Shown one piece after another: positions 40,586-47,897 of a DNA stretch of 49,296 nt (positions within the stretch are counted from its first letter, which is position 1; every line of letters starts with the position of its first letter). The position numbers and the translations under genes were made by a program. The notes beneath the pieces were generated by a model that saw nothing but the letters and a program-made list of their open reading frames with translations, did no database searches and was not told the DNA's origin. This DNA is from Hyphomicrobiales bacterium. Its GTDB lineage: Bacteria; Pseudomonadota; Alphaproteobacteria; Rhizobiales; Xanthobacteraceae. The stretch spans positions 1 to 49,296 of the forward strand of contig JAGXQU010000154.1 in the NCBI GenBank assembly GCA_018335895.1. Direction: 5' to 3'.

Positions 40586-41709
40586 CTTTCGAGGACTTCC
40601 AGCGCAACGGTGCGGTAGGCGTTTGCGACGTTCTGGAGGCGCGATGCAACTTCGCCGCTCCCCGAGATGCCGATCAGATAAAGGCCGCCCTGCCTCCGCG
40701 GGATCGCGATGTAATACACCGACCAGTTGCTCTCTCCCTCGCAGGACGTGAAGATCGACTGGGACTGCGAGCCGCTCATCGCGGGCAAGGCGCCGGAAGC
40801 GAATTTGCCCTTGCACGTAACGGCATCCGAAGAAATCAATCCGCCGCGAACTTTGTCGAGCGTCGTCGCGCGAGGTCCGTCGAGGATGCGAAGCGTTCCG
40901 AGCATGCCTTCTCCGCGCCAGACCGCGTCGAACTTGTTACGCAATTCATCGGAAAGCTGCTCGGGCTTTTGCACCGGGATGTCGAAGTTCGCGCGGCGGA
41001 GAATGTTGGTCGCGATTTCCATGGCTTCCGCGCGCGATTCCGCCGTGGGGCCGACCGCTGCCTGCTGGCTCGTGGTCTGCTGCGGTTGCTGCTGTTGCGG
41101 TTGCCTGCGTTCGCCGCGCAGGTCGTCGCTGTCGTCCGGAATCCGGGACAGGCGCTCATCGCGCGATCCCAGGTCGCGGGAGCCTTGGTTCAAGCCGCCG
41201 CCTCCGCGATCGACATATCCCTTGTAGCGCTGGGCGCAGCGCAGGACTTCGGTCAACATCTGATTGGTGTCGCTGAGGTTGAACGGCACCGGCCGGCCGT
41301 CGTTGATGCTCACGACCAAGCGGCTGCCGTAGCGAAACTGGTTGAAGAGTTCGACGCTGTCCGGAAGTTTCGCGACGATCTGCTTGGAGTTGACGGCGCG
41401 AGCGCGTGCGTAGTTGACGCGCCCGTTATCGATCTTGAAATCGATGTCGATTTCCCGGCCCTCGCGGATATTCCACTCCGGGTTCAGAAACGAGATGCCC
41501 CACTGGAGGGTTTCGGTCACCGAGAAGATGAGCGTCAGGCCGTTCTTATACCGCCCCGATGCCGCGCAATGCGAAAAACGACTGGTCGTGTTGTTGGTGT
41601 AGGCGCCCACCGTCCAGTTCGCGACTTTGAAGGTATCGATTGTCGCGGCGCTCACCGGCATAGGAGCGAGAAACGCGGCGGTAGTCGCCGCAAAGGCCAA
41701 TTTACGCAT
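40582..41709 (-). CDS. Exported hypothetical protein, 375 aa
   Basis: I do not recognise the family. The protein starts MRKLAFAATTAAFLAPMPVSA, a clear signal peptide cleaved near residue 21. An N-terminal domain (about 22-165) contains NWTVGAYTNNTTSRFSHCAA and ends with a Cys in LRCAQRY. A low-complexity Gln-rich linker (QPQQQQPQQTTSQQ, about 200-220) follows. A C-terminal domain (about 225-375) has two Cys, in VTCKG and FTSCEGE. It probably acts in the periplasm. A GTG codon directly before the ATG is a possible start. It is first in an operon with the RidA-like and 55-aa genes. Confidence 0.8.
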   Translation of the reverse strand: MRKLAFAATTAAFLAPMPVSAATIDTFKVANWTVGAYTNNTTSRFSHCAASGRYKNGLTLIFSVTETLQWGISFLNPEWNIREGREIDIDFKIDNGRVNYARARAVNSKQIVAKLPDSVELFNQFRYGSRLVVSINDGRPVPFNLSDTNQMLTEVLRCAQRYKGYVDRGGGGLNQGSRDLGSRDERLSRIPDDSDDLRGERRQPQQQQPQQTTSQQAAVGPTAESRAEAMEIATNILRRANFDIPVQKPEQLSDELRNKFDAVWRGEGMLGTLRILDGPRATTLDKVRGGLISSDAVTCKGKFASGALPAMSGSQSQSIFTSCEGESNWSVYYIAIPRRQGGLYLIGISGSGEVASRLQNVANAYRTVALEVLER

Positions 41710-41843
41710 CACGGCATATCCCTGGTCCGAACACTCCGGCTGTCTTTCAGGGAAATGATGAGGGCAACCGAAATCGGATGCAACGGCTTAGTTTGTGCGG
41801 CGCGGCAAGCGAGGCTTCCCGGCCACACTCCCGATATTTCCGA

Positions 41844-42458
41844 TCAGCGGGTTCGAGTCAGGGCGAGCCAAATGCCGCCGCCGATGAGAAATCCGCCCGA
41901 GATTCTGGAAAGCAGGCGTACCCGGACGCGCGAGAGGGCGGCGCCGGCGCGGCCCGCGGTAATGGCGTAGATCGAGTCGAACACTGCGGCCGTGACCATC
42001 GCGGTAATGCCGAGCAACAGGACTTGACCCAGATAGTCGCCCTTCGGGTCGATGAACTGCGGAAACAGCGCGCCGAACAGCACGATGATCTTCGGATTGC
42101 TCATCAGCACCACGAAGCCCTGCAGAAAGAAGCCGCCGCGCGGTTCCGGTGCGTGTCCCGGCGCGTCGAGAGCACCATCGGCACGCAACAGCCGGATGCC
42201 GAGCCAGATCAAATAGGCCGCCCCGGCAAGCCGGAGCACCTCGAACCACCAGCCGATCGCCTCAAGCAGGGAAGCGAGGCCCAGAATGACAATCCCGATC
42301 ATGACCGCGAGGCCGAGCTGCGTCCCGGCTACATTCAGAAGGCCGGCGCGGGCACCGTAACGCAGGCTGTTTGCGACGATCACGGTGACCGTCGGTCCCG
42401 GAACGATCACGAGAACGACGCAGGCAGCAAGATAAGCGAGATAGAGATTGAACGACAT
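41844..42458 (-). CDS. LysE/RhtB-family amino-acid exporter
   Basis: This is an inner-membrane exporter, probably of an amino acid or related compound. The 204-residue protein has about six membrane segments and the family motif VIVPGPTVTVIVANSLRYGARAG (about residues 16-38), then LRLAGAAYLIWLGIRLLRA and FVVLMSNPKIIVLFGALFPQF. The order and length match RhtB-type permeases. The substrate is unknown. It stands alone, 51 bp after the Nudix gene on the same strand, and may be its downstream cotranscribed partner. Confidence 0.92.
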   Translation of the reverse strand: MSFNLYLAYLAACVVLVIVPGPTVTVIVANSLRYGARAGLLNVAGTQLGLAVMIGIVILGLASLLEAIGWWFEVLRLAGAAYLIWLGIRLLRADGALDAPGHAPEPRGGFFLQGFVVLMSNPKIIVLFGALFPQFIDPKGDYLGQVLLLGITAMVTAAVFDSIYAITAGRAGAALSRVRVRLLSRISGGFLIGGGIWLALTRTR

Positions 42459-42509
42459 CGGAGGGCTCCCGGGAGAATATTCTCTGCCCGTTTGGGGCAG
42501 GAGTAAACG

Positions 42510-43031
42510 TCAGCGCAGGCCCAGGCGCCGCATGACTTTGCCGAACAGACCGAAGATGCCGCTGGTTTGTCCGGCGGTTTCGCTGCCCTGCGCCGCTGCC
42601 GTCAGCGCCTTCGGGCCCATCTGCCGCAGAAAGTTCTGCTCCCGCGGCTTCGACAGTTTTTCGATCGCCTTGCCGAGCGGCAGCCACCGCACGCTCCGTA
42701 CGTCGCGCATCAGTTTTCCCTGTTTGCCGTAGGCTTCCATGCGCCAGAATTTGGCGACCTTCGGGCTGCCTCCGCTCGTGTAAGAAATCTGTCCGAGATA
42801 CTCGAAGACCGAAACGGCGCGGCCGGTTTCCTCGATTGCTTCGCGCTTTGCGGCGGCGAGCGTGGTTTCGTTCTTCCGGAGCTTTCCTTTCGGCAGTACC
42901 CAGGTCTTCTGCACGCTCAGTTGGACCACGGCGATCAGCGGGTTCTTCTTTCCGCGCAGCACGATTCCGCCCGCTGCAACGATGGGATTGCGTGCTGCCG
43001 CCTTCTTCCGCTTCTTCTTCGATGCCGACAT
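42510..43031 (-). CDS. Nudix hydrolase
   Basis: This is a nucleoside diphosphate-X hydrolase of the MutT-like superfamily. The 173-residue protein has a Lys-rich start (MSASKKKRKKAAARNP) and the Nudix box GKLRKNETTLAAAKREAIEETG (about residues 49-70), with the Glu residues of REAIEE positioned to bind Mg. The overall layout (ILRGKKNPLIAVVQ; WVLPKGKL) resembles diadenosine or diphosphoinositol polyphosphate hydrolases, but the substrate cannot be assigned. The C-terminal extension ends FGKVMRRLGLR. Confidence 0.87.
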   Translation of the reverse strand: MSASKKKRKKAAARNPIVAAGGIVLRGKKNPLIAVVQLSVQKTWVLPKGKLRKNETTLAAAKREAIEETGRAVSVFEYLGQISYTSGGSPKVAKFWRMEAYGKQGKLMRDVRSVRWLPLGKAIEKLSKPREQNFLRQMGPKALTAAAQGSETAGQTSGIFGLFGKVMRRLGLR

Positions 43032-43285
43032 TGCTTTGCCTGATTCCTTGCAGAATGAGGATTACGGATTTGTGACTTCGGCGGAAATAGCGGTCGCGCT
43101 ATCCTTCAGTCTGCCGCGAGCGGGAAACACGCTTTCTGTGCACGTGCAGCAAATCGCGAAGCCGAAACAGATCCGCGCGATTGTACCGCAACGAGGCCGG
43201 AACTTGTGCTTTGCCGTGAGAACGACACAAAGTCGCGCGTCGCTGCGCGTAGACATTCACGCAGGCTGGATGCAGGCAGGTTCCC

Positions 43286-43561
43286 ATGAAAGCTAAGCTG
43301 ATCTTCTTCGCTGCGGCATGTTGCGCGGCCCTTGCCGCAACCGGCGCGATCGCGCAGAACCGCGCGCCGAAGACTCCTCCTTACGACGCCTGGTGCAGGG
43401 ATGTGCAGTCCGCTCCGGGCGGTGGGGGCGTCAGGGTCTGCAGAGCCTATACGTTCGACCAATGCATGGCGTCCCGCACGAGCCACATCGAAACGTGCTA
43501 CCTCAATCCGCTTTACGATCCGCGGTTCGCCGACTGGCGCAGACGCAATCCGAACTATTAA
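43286..43561 (+). CDS. Small secreted DUF3551-like protein, copy 1
   Basis: A 91-residue precursor with a signal peptide (MKAKLIFFAAACCAALAATG, cleavage near AIAQ at about 24). The mature part has the pattern PYDAWCRDV...VRVCRAYTFDQCMASRTSHIETCYLNPLYDP, with four spaced Cys. This matches the DUF3551 family common in Bradyrhizobium relatives, function unknown. The next gene is a paralogue, 11 bp downstream. The 254-bp gap upstream (43032-43285) holds the promoter; I saw no clear motif or gene there. Confidence 0.82.
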   Translation: MKAKLIFFAAACCAALAATGAIAQNRAPKTPPYDAWCRDVQSAPGGGGVRVCRAYTFDQCMASRTSHIETCYLNPLYDPRFADWRRRNPNY

Positions 43562-43572
43562 GGGAGCAGGAG

Positions 43573-43821
43573 ATGAAAGCGAACTTCTTCCTCGGCATGG
43601 TGGCGCTGGCGTTGCTCATTCCGGCAGCGGCTGAAGCGCAACAGCGGGCCCCGCAGAATCCGCCTTCTGATCTGTGGTGCCGCGATCAGCCGATCGCGCA
43701 TGGTTCGACCGTCCAGATCTGCATGGCGTTCACGTACGAGCAGTGTATGGCTTCGCGCGCGAGCCGTACCGAGTCCTGCTATCTCAATCCGCGCTACGAT
43801 CCGCGCTACCGCCGCAACTAA
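43573..43821 (+). CDS. Small secreted DUF3551-like protein, copy 2
   Basis: An 82-residue paralogue of the preceding gene. It has a signal peptide (MKANFFLGMVALALLIPAAAEA), then PPSDLWCRDQ, VQICMAFTYEQCMASRASRTE and SCYLNPRYDPRYRRN, repeating the four-Cys pattern and most of the flanking residues. AGGAG lies six bases before the ATG at 43573. It was produced by tandem duplication with later divergence. It ends overlapping by 3 bp the stop of the convergent 69-aa gene. Confidence 0.82.
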   Translation: MKANFFLGMVALALLIPAAAEAQQRAPQNPPSDLWCRDQPIAHGSTVQICMAFTYEQCMASRASRTESCYLNPRYDPRYRRN

Positions 43822-44027
43822 TTGCAGGCAGGCACATTCTTCAACGCGTTCTCGGCGTCCGTGCGGTCCATGAATTTGTTGTTCAGCAGGACCTGCGTGG
43901 ATGGGGAGGCGGGAAGCTCCTGCTCGATCGAGCATTTGCCGGTTTGCACGTTCTGCACGACATAGAATTCTGCGAAAGCGAAGCCGGTGCAGGCTGTAAT
44001 CATTGCGGCTGCAAGTGCAATACGCAT
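43818..44027 (-). CDS. Small secreted protein, 69 aa
   Basis: The precursor has a signal peptide (MRIALAAAMITACTGFAFA, cleavage near residue 19). The mature 50 residues, EFYVVQNVQTGKCSIEQELP and then FMDRTDAENALKNVPACN, contain two Cys that could form a disulfide. Similar short periplasmic proteins (FYVVQ...KKC.I...P) are frequent in Rhizobiales, with no known function. It is convergent with, and overlaps the stop of, the second DUF3551-like gene. GGAGA lies upstream of its ATG. Confidence 0.76.
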   Translation of the reverse strand: MRIALAAAMITACTGFAFAEFYVVQNVQTGKCSIEQELPASPSTQVLLNNKFMDRTDAENALKNVPACN

Positions 44028-44112
44028 TTGATGTCTCCTTGCATCTGGCGCGGAATGCCGCGCCGGAAGTTGCGCCCCGCAAACTTGCCCTCAGCTATGA
44101 AAAACGCTTTGA

Positions 44113-44778
44113 GTGGAGATCAGTTCCGAAGCTGCCGGGCGCCGCACCTTGTCCTTTCTTTTCAATGCCGAATTCAGAGCGTTTGTCGCCGCGCGTTGTG
44201 CCGCTTTTCAGCGTGAAGCCGTTACAACGGACGCCGCTTTGAAGCGGGCCGCGGTCGCGGTGATCGTCGCTGCAACGGACGATGGCTCGGATCGCGCGGG
44301 CTTCATCCTCACCGAGCGCCCTTCGGGTATGCGCCGCCATGCGAACCAGTTTGCGCTTCCGGGAGGCCGCTGCGACGAAGGCGAGACGGTGGTGCAGGCG
44401 GCGTTGCGCGAGATTGAGGAAGAAATTGGACTGAAGCTTACCGAAGAGAATGTGCTCGGTACGCTCGATGATTTTCCGACCCGTTCGGGCTATCTGATTT
44501 CTCCCGTCGTGGTCTGGGCGCAGCAGAGCGCGCCGCTTCGGCTTAGTCCCGAGGAAGTCGCCGAGGTTTATCGCATTCCCCTCGACGGCTTCGTGACCAA
44601 GGACACCGTGAGCTTTGTCTCGATTGAGGAGAGTCCGCGGCCGGTAATCCGGATCGAGCTCATGGGCTATCACCTGCACGCGCCGACGGCTGCGATCATC
44701 TATCAGTTCTGCGAACTCCTTGAAGGCCGCGTCGCGCGGGTCTCCGATTTCGAGCAACCGCTGTTTGCGTGGCGCTAG
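44113..44778 (+). CDS. CoA pyrophosphatase-like Nudix hydrolase
   Basis: Probably a NudL-type enzyme that cleaves coenzyme A to 4'-phosphopantetheine and 3',5'-ADP. The 221 residues have FILTERPSGMRRHANQFALPGGRCDEGE, in which the LT.R...R.H..Q..LPGG pattern precedes the Nudix box as in the UPF0035 CoA-specific subgroup, then ALREIEEEIGL. It starts at GTG 44113; a more downstream start is not excluded. Its stop codon lies in an inverted repeat shared with the convergent metallophosphoesterase gene. Confidence 0.85.
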   Translation: MEISSEAAGRRTLSFLFNAEFRAFVAARCAAFQREAVTTDAALKRAAVAVIVAATDDGSDRAGFILTERPSGMRRHANQFALPGGRCDEGETVVQAALREIEEEIGLKLTEENVLGTLDDFPTRSGYLISPVVVWAQQSAPLRLSPEEVAEVYRIPLDGFVTKDTVSFVSIEESPRPVIRIELMGYHLHAPTAAIIYQFCELLEGRVARVSDFEQPLFAWR

Positions 44779-44793
44779 CCTGACACTAGCGCC
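44771..44793. repeat. Inverted repeat holding both convergent stop codons
   Basis: GGCGCTAG (44771-44778) and CTAGCGCC (44786-44793) are perfect 8-bp inverted repeats around CCTGACA. The left arm ends the Nudix gene (TAG) and the right arm ends the minus-strand metallophosphoesterase gene (TAG). It may serve as a short bidirectional terminator or RNA end, but no U tract follows. Confidence 0.55.
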
Positions 44794-45838
44794 GGTTCAC
44801 GACGTTTGCGGGCACGATCTCCGGCTTGAAGCGAAACAGTTGCGGATCCTTGGGGTCGACCGTCACCCGGACCCAGTGCGTGTCAGGCCAGCCGAACGTT
44901 TCCACGCGCGTGAAGTTTTCGAAGGACCGCTTCGTCTTCAAGCTGTAGAGCGGCTTATCGATGCGAAAGAGATGTGTGTCGCCGTGCAGGAAGGCGACCG
45001 GCCGATCGTAGCCTTCCAGTTCTTCGGCGAGCGTTTGCAGATAGTCGCCGAAGGCCGTGGCGCGGCTCGGAACCGGCTGGCCGCGCGGAATGAAGCGCAG
45101 GAAGTATCTCGTCTTGGCGCTTTCAGGCCAGACGGTCTCGAAGCCCGGATTGGCCTGGGTGAGAATGACGAGTCCGAGACTGTTCGTCTTTTTCGCTTCG
45201 GCAAAGGCGTGCTTCAGCCAGGCGATGTTCGCGGCCTTTCGTTCCAGGTGTTCTGCATCCATCTCCGGAGTGCGTCCGAAGTTGTCGTTTTCACCGACGA
45301 TGTGGACCGTCACGAAGAGAACGCCGCCGATCGACCAGCGCAGGTTCTCGCGGAACTTCGCAAAAGCGGGATCGGAAGACTGGTTGAGGACAGCGATCGG
45401 CTTCTGACCGAGGCTTTTCCCTTCCGGGTAGAACATCTTGCGGATGTTCGCGAGCAATTCGATCGGATCGGCCTTCTTCGCGGCGAGCGGCCAGCAGTCG
45501 GACCAGTCGTTGTCGCCGGGCGTCAGAATGAACGCGTGACGGATCGACTGGAAGGAATCGAATATCGCTTTGTAATTCTCATCCACGCAAGGCATCGAAG
45601 CGATTTTCGGATTGCGGTTGAATGGCGTTGCGTCGAACTGGAAATCGCCGATATGGGCGACGAACGCGAGATCCGTCGCATTCAGCGCGGCGAGTACGCG
45701 CTGATACTCCTGCTCCTGCACTTTCGTGTAGGGCATGTCGCCGATAAGTGCGAAGTCGAATGCGCTTTGCTGTGCCTCAACACGGCTGCCTAGAACGGCG
45801 AGAAGCGCGAACGCAATTGCACAAAATATACGTGCCAT
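44786..45838 (-). CDS. Exported calcineurin-like metallophosphoesterase
   Basis: A 350-residue secreted phosphoesterase. It starts with a signal peptide (MARIFCAIAFALLAVLGSRVEA, about 22 residues). The metal-binding motifs of the calcineurin-like fold are visible in order: ALIGDMPY, AHIGDFQF, TPGDNDW and the C-terminal LHGDTHLF. The His after VILTQ is replaced (ILTQAN), so one of the usual metal or phosphate ligands may differ. The substrate is unknown. It is convergent with the Nudix gene and divergent from tetR. Confidence 0.85.
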   Translation of the reverse strand: MARIFCAIAFALLAVLGSRVEAQQSAFDFALIGDMPYTKVQEQEYQRVLAALNATDLAFVAHIGDFQFDATPFNRNPKIASMPCVDENYKAIFDSFQSIRHAFILTPGDNDWSDCWPLAAKKADPIELLANIRKMFYPEGKSLGQKPIAVLNQSSDPAFAKFRENLRWSIGGVLFVTVHIVGENDNFGRTPEMDAEHLERKAANIAWLKHAFAEAKKTNSLGLVILTQANPGFETVWPESAKTRYFLRFIPRGQPVPSRATAFGDYLQTLAEELEGYDRPVAFLHGDTHLFRIDKPLYSLKTKRSFENFTRVETFGWPDTHWVRVTVDPKDPQLFRFKPEIVPANVVNRR

Positions 45839-45995
45839 GTCGTTTCCCCGATGAAGTCATTTTTCTTTGAATGCTAGTCGTCCGGCGCCGCCGCCGAAAC
45901 GCATCACGCTGGTATGACTTCGGGAAACGACCGCCCCGTGGAGCCCGCCGCGGCGCGCATGTCGCCGGCAGCGCTCGACGCAGCCTGCGGCGCAA

Positions 45996-46012
45996 TGTAA
46001 AAGCGATTCACA
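45996..46012. promoter_or_regulatory. Probable TetR operator at the tetR start codon
   Basis: TGTAAAA-GCG-ATTCACA (45996-46012) is an imperfect palindrome with the same arms and 3-bp spacer as the perfect site at 46704-46720. It overlaps a candidate -10 (GTAAAA, 17 bp after CTCGAC at 45974-45979), and its last base is the A of the tetR ATG. Bound repressor would block its own transcription. The promoter assignment is tentative. Confidence 0.55.
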
Positions 46013-46644
46013 TGAGCTGGAAACACGGCGGCCGCGGGCCTCGCGGCTATCATCACGGCGATCTGCGCGAGGATCTGGTGCGCGCGGCGCTCGAACTGAT
46101 CAAGGAGAAGGGGCCTGCGGGCTTTACCTTCGCCGACGCCGCGCGCTGGGCCGGCGTGTCTCCCGCGGCACCTTATCGGCACTTCCGCGACCGCGACGAG
46201 CTTATGGCGAATGTCGCCAAGCGCGGCTTCCAGCTTTTCTCGGAGCGGCTTCGCGCGGCCTGGGGCGAGGGAAAGCCTTCGACCGCAGAGGCTTTCAGGC
46301 GCATCGGTGCGGCCTATCTCAACTTCGCGCGCACCGAGCCTTCCTATTACGCGGCGATGTTCGAAAGCGGCGTTGCCATCGGCAACGATCCCGAGCTTCG
46401 CGAAATTGCCGATCGCTCCTTCACGCAACTGCGCGCGGCGGCAGAGGTACTGGTCGCGAAGATGCCCGCGGCGGGAAGGCCGCCCGCGATGATGGTCGCG
46501 CTGCATATCTGGTCGATGACGCACGGCATTGCGTCTCTCTTTGCCCGCGCGGACCCGGCGCGCCGGCCTCTGCCGATGAACCCAGAGGATCTCCTTGAGG
46601 CGCAAATGCTGATTTATCTCAGGGGCTTGGGCCTCGACGTCTAG
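46012..46644 (+). CDS. TetR-family transcriptional regulator (WHG-type C terminus)
   Basis: A 210-residue one-component repressor. The N-terminal DNA-binding domain is YHHGDLREDLVRAALELI...GFTFADAARWAGVSPAAPYRHFRDRDEL (about residues 14-65), with the helix-turn-helix at FTFADAARWAGVSPAAPYRHF. The C-terminal domain resembles the WHG/TetR_C subgroup (MVALHIWSMTHGIASLF). The ligand is unknown. ATG 46012 was chosen because the domain begins there; the upstream frame is low-quality Arg-rich sequence. There is no clear Shine-Dalgarno, so a leaderless or nearly leaderless message is possible. The likely target is the next gene, 105 bp downstream. Confidence 0.9.
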   Translation: MSWKHGGRGPRGYHHGDLREDLVRAALELIKEKGPAGFTFADAARWAGVSPAAPYRHFRDRDELMANVAKRGFQLFSERLRAAWGEGKPSTAEAFRRIGAAYLNFARTEPSYYAAMFESGVAIGNDPELREIADRSFTQLRAAAEVLVAKMPAAGRPPAMMVALHIWSMTHGIASLFARADPARRPLPMNPEDLLEAQMLIYLRGLGLDV

Positions 46645-46690
46645 GCCTTCCGGTCTACCTAAAATTCTTTCCGCATGAGCCTTTCGCCTC

Positions 46691-46720
46691 TTGACCGGTC
46701 GGATGTAAATGTTATTTACA
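46691..46720 (+). promoter_or_regulatory. DUF2852 promoter with perfect TetR-type palindrome
   Basis: TTGACC (46691-46696), a 16-bp spacer and TATTTA (46713-46718) form a promoter. The palindrome TGTAAAT-GTT-ATTTACA (46704-46720) covers the spacer and the -10 element. It matches the weaker site at the tetR start, so the TetR protein probably represses this promoter. Confidence 0.68.
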
Positions 46721-46761
46721 TTTACACGAGGCCCAAGGACGGGCCTGCAATGGAGAGCGAC

Positions 46762-47211
46762 ATGCCTATCGCGGCAAAGATCGATCAGTTCGGAGTGCTG
46801 GCCTGGATCGCGTTGATGGTCCTTGGCTTCGTTATCTGGTGGCCGCTGGGCCTCGTAGCACTCGGGTTCATCATTTTCACCGGAAGGTTCGGAGGCGGAT
46901 ACATGGGTTACGGCAACTGCGCGTCGCGCGGCGAATACAAGATGCAGAAACTGCAATGGAAGATGGACCGCATGCGCTCGCGCATGATGGGCGGACATCG
47001 GTTTGACTACGCGCCGTCTTCCGGCAACCGCGCCTTCGACGAATACCGCTCGGAGACGCTGAAGCGGCTCGAGGACGAGCAGCGCGAATTCCAGGATTTC
47101 CTCGATCGCCTGCGCTTCGCGAAGGACAAGACCGAGTTCGACCAGTTCATGGCCGAGCGCAAGGACAAGACGGTCGACGTCGAGCCGAAGGGCGAACAGC
47201 GGCCGGAGTAG
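46762..47211 (+). CDS. DUF2852 family membrane protein
   Basis: A protein of about 149 residues with an N-terminal membrane region (GVLAWIALMVLGFVIWWPLG and LVALGFIIFTGRF, about residues 8-42). A Gly/Tyr turn (GGGYMGYGN) and a soluble Arg/Glu-rich helical tail follow, with KMQKLQWKMDRMRSRMMG and FDEYRSETLKRLEDEQREFQDFLDRLR. This is the DUF2852 layout, unknown function. I place the start at ATG 46762 with GGAG six bases upstream; ATG 46750 is possible. The ATG at 46675 is ruled out because it precedes the promoter. The gene is probably repressed by the neighbouring TetR protein. Confidence 0.84.
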   Translation: MPIAAKIDQFGVLAWIALMVLGFVIWWPLGLVALGFIIFTGRFGGGYMGYGNCASRGEYKMQKLQWKMDRMRSRMMGGHRFDYAPSSGNRAFDEYRSETLKRLEDEQREFQDFLDRLRFAKDKTEFDQFMAERKDKTVDVEPKGEQRPE

Positions 47212-47252
47212 AAATCCTTCGTGGCGCGCTACGCGAGGCCCAAACGACAATC

Positions 47253-47283
47253 AGAAGGCCGGCCGAGAGGGCGGCCTTTTCTG
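47253..47283 (+). terminator. Terminator after the DUF2852 gene
   Basis: AAGGCCG (47255-47261) and CGGCCTT (47272-47278) flank a 10-nt loop and are followed by TTCTGT; the stem can be extended by AGA/TCT on the outside. Confidence 0.75.
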
Positions 47284-47286
47284 TCC

Positions 47287-47315
47287 TTGACAGTATAGGA
47301 AAATAATCTTATGTC
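47287..47315 (+). promoter_or_regulatory. Candidate promoter at the start of the AT-rich islet
   Basis: A perfect TTGACA (47287-47292) is followed after 17 bp by TATGTC (47310-47315). The stretch from 47287 to 47340 is clearly richer in A/T than the rest of the window. Confidence 0.4.
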
Positions 47316-47340
47316 ACTTGCATTGAGGATTACTTTCTAA

Positions 47341-47498
47341 TCGCTGAAAGCCAATTTCGATCCTAACCAGCCGCTCGACGAACGCGGCAGGCGGACACTA
47401 CTGGGGCTGACGATTCCGTTGGCAGCGATACGAAGTTACGTAACAAAATTATTAAGGAGGCAGCACTTCTTCTCGCTCGTGCTGCTGCGAAGGAAGCG
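47341..47498 (+). pseudogene. Frameshifted N-terminal remnant of the nuclease-domain protein
   Basis: In one frame 47341 onward reads SLKANFDPNQPLDERGR, the DPNQP...GR linker found near the C-terminal regions of larger phage-like or toxin-bearing proteins of Rhizobiales. After about 47390 the sense continues in another frame, ADTTGADDSVGSDTKLRNK and then IIKEAALLLARAAAKEA, which runs without a stop into the ATG at 47499. A single-base frameshift near 47385-47395 (or an equivalent indel) joins the two. A stop codon (47338-47340) precedes the first piece, so the rest of the parent protein is missing. Confidence 0.6.
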
Positions 47499-47897
47499 AT
47501 GTTTGGTCCCGTTCTGGGGACGGTTCTCAACATCCTGGATGCGGCGCAGATTCTCGAACAGGCCTGTCCCTACGTCCGGTCTTACCTTGATCCCCCGAAA
47601 TCGATTGACGAACTGCAATCGGCGGTTCGTAACCCATCTAAGGGATGCGAAATTCATCATATAGTCGAACAAGCCGCGGCCGAGCGAGATGGCTTTCCGA
47701 GATCTTTGATTGACTCGCCTGAGAATCTTGTCCGAATACCAACTCTAAAGCACCGGGAGATCAATGCTTGGTATCAAACTAAGAACGAAGAATACGGAAG
47801 CGTGACTCTGCGGCAGTATCTGCACGAAAAGGATTGGGCGACGCGCGTTAGGGTTGGAAGAAGTGCGTTGATCGCGGTCAGGGTTTTAGAACCATGA
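47499..47897 (+). CDS. HNH-like nuclease domain, probably a truncated polymorphic toxin
   Basis: A 132-residue open frame whose C-terminal half reads like an HNH/endonuclease VII-type toxin: EIHHIVEQ (His53-His54), SPENLVRIP (Asn76), and TLKHREINAWY (His85), spaced as in a beta-beta-alpha metal finger. The N-terminal part is hydrophobic (MFGPVLGTVLNILDAAQILE). The ATG with AAGGAA close upstream could start an independent protein, but the coding sense extends upstream into a frameshifted remnant. The stop overlaps the DUF2019 gene (ATGA). If active it would cut nucleic acid; activity and name are inferred. Confidence 0.65.
   Translation: MFGPVLGTVLNILDAAQILEQACPYVRSYLDPPKSIDELQSAVRNPSKGCEIHHIVEQAAAERDGFPRSLIDSPENLVRIPTLKHREINAWYQTKNEEYGSVTLRQYLHEKDWATRVRVGRSALIAVRVLEP

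Noticed and set aside
43062-43256. 64-residue minus-strand open frame between the Nudix and DUF3551-like genes
   Set aside because: No Shine-Dalgarno, no recognisable signal peptide or domain; overlaps the expected promoter region.
46675-46761. Upstream start of the DUF2852 gene
   Set aside because: It would place the promoter and the perfect palindrome inside the coding region, and MSLSPLDRSDVN is not family-like.
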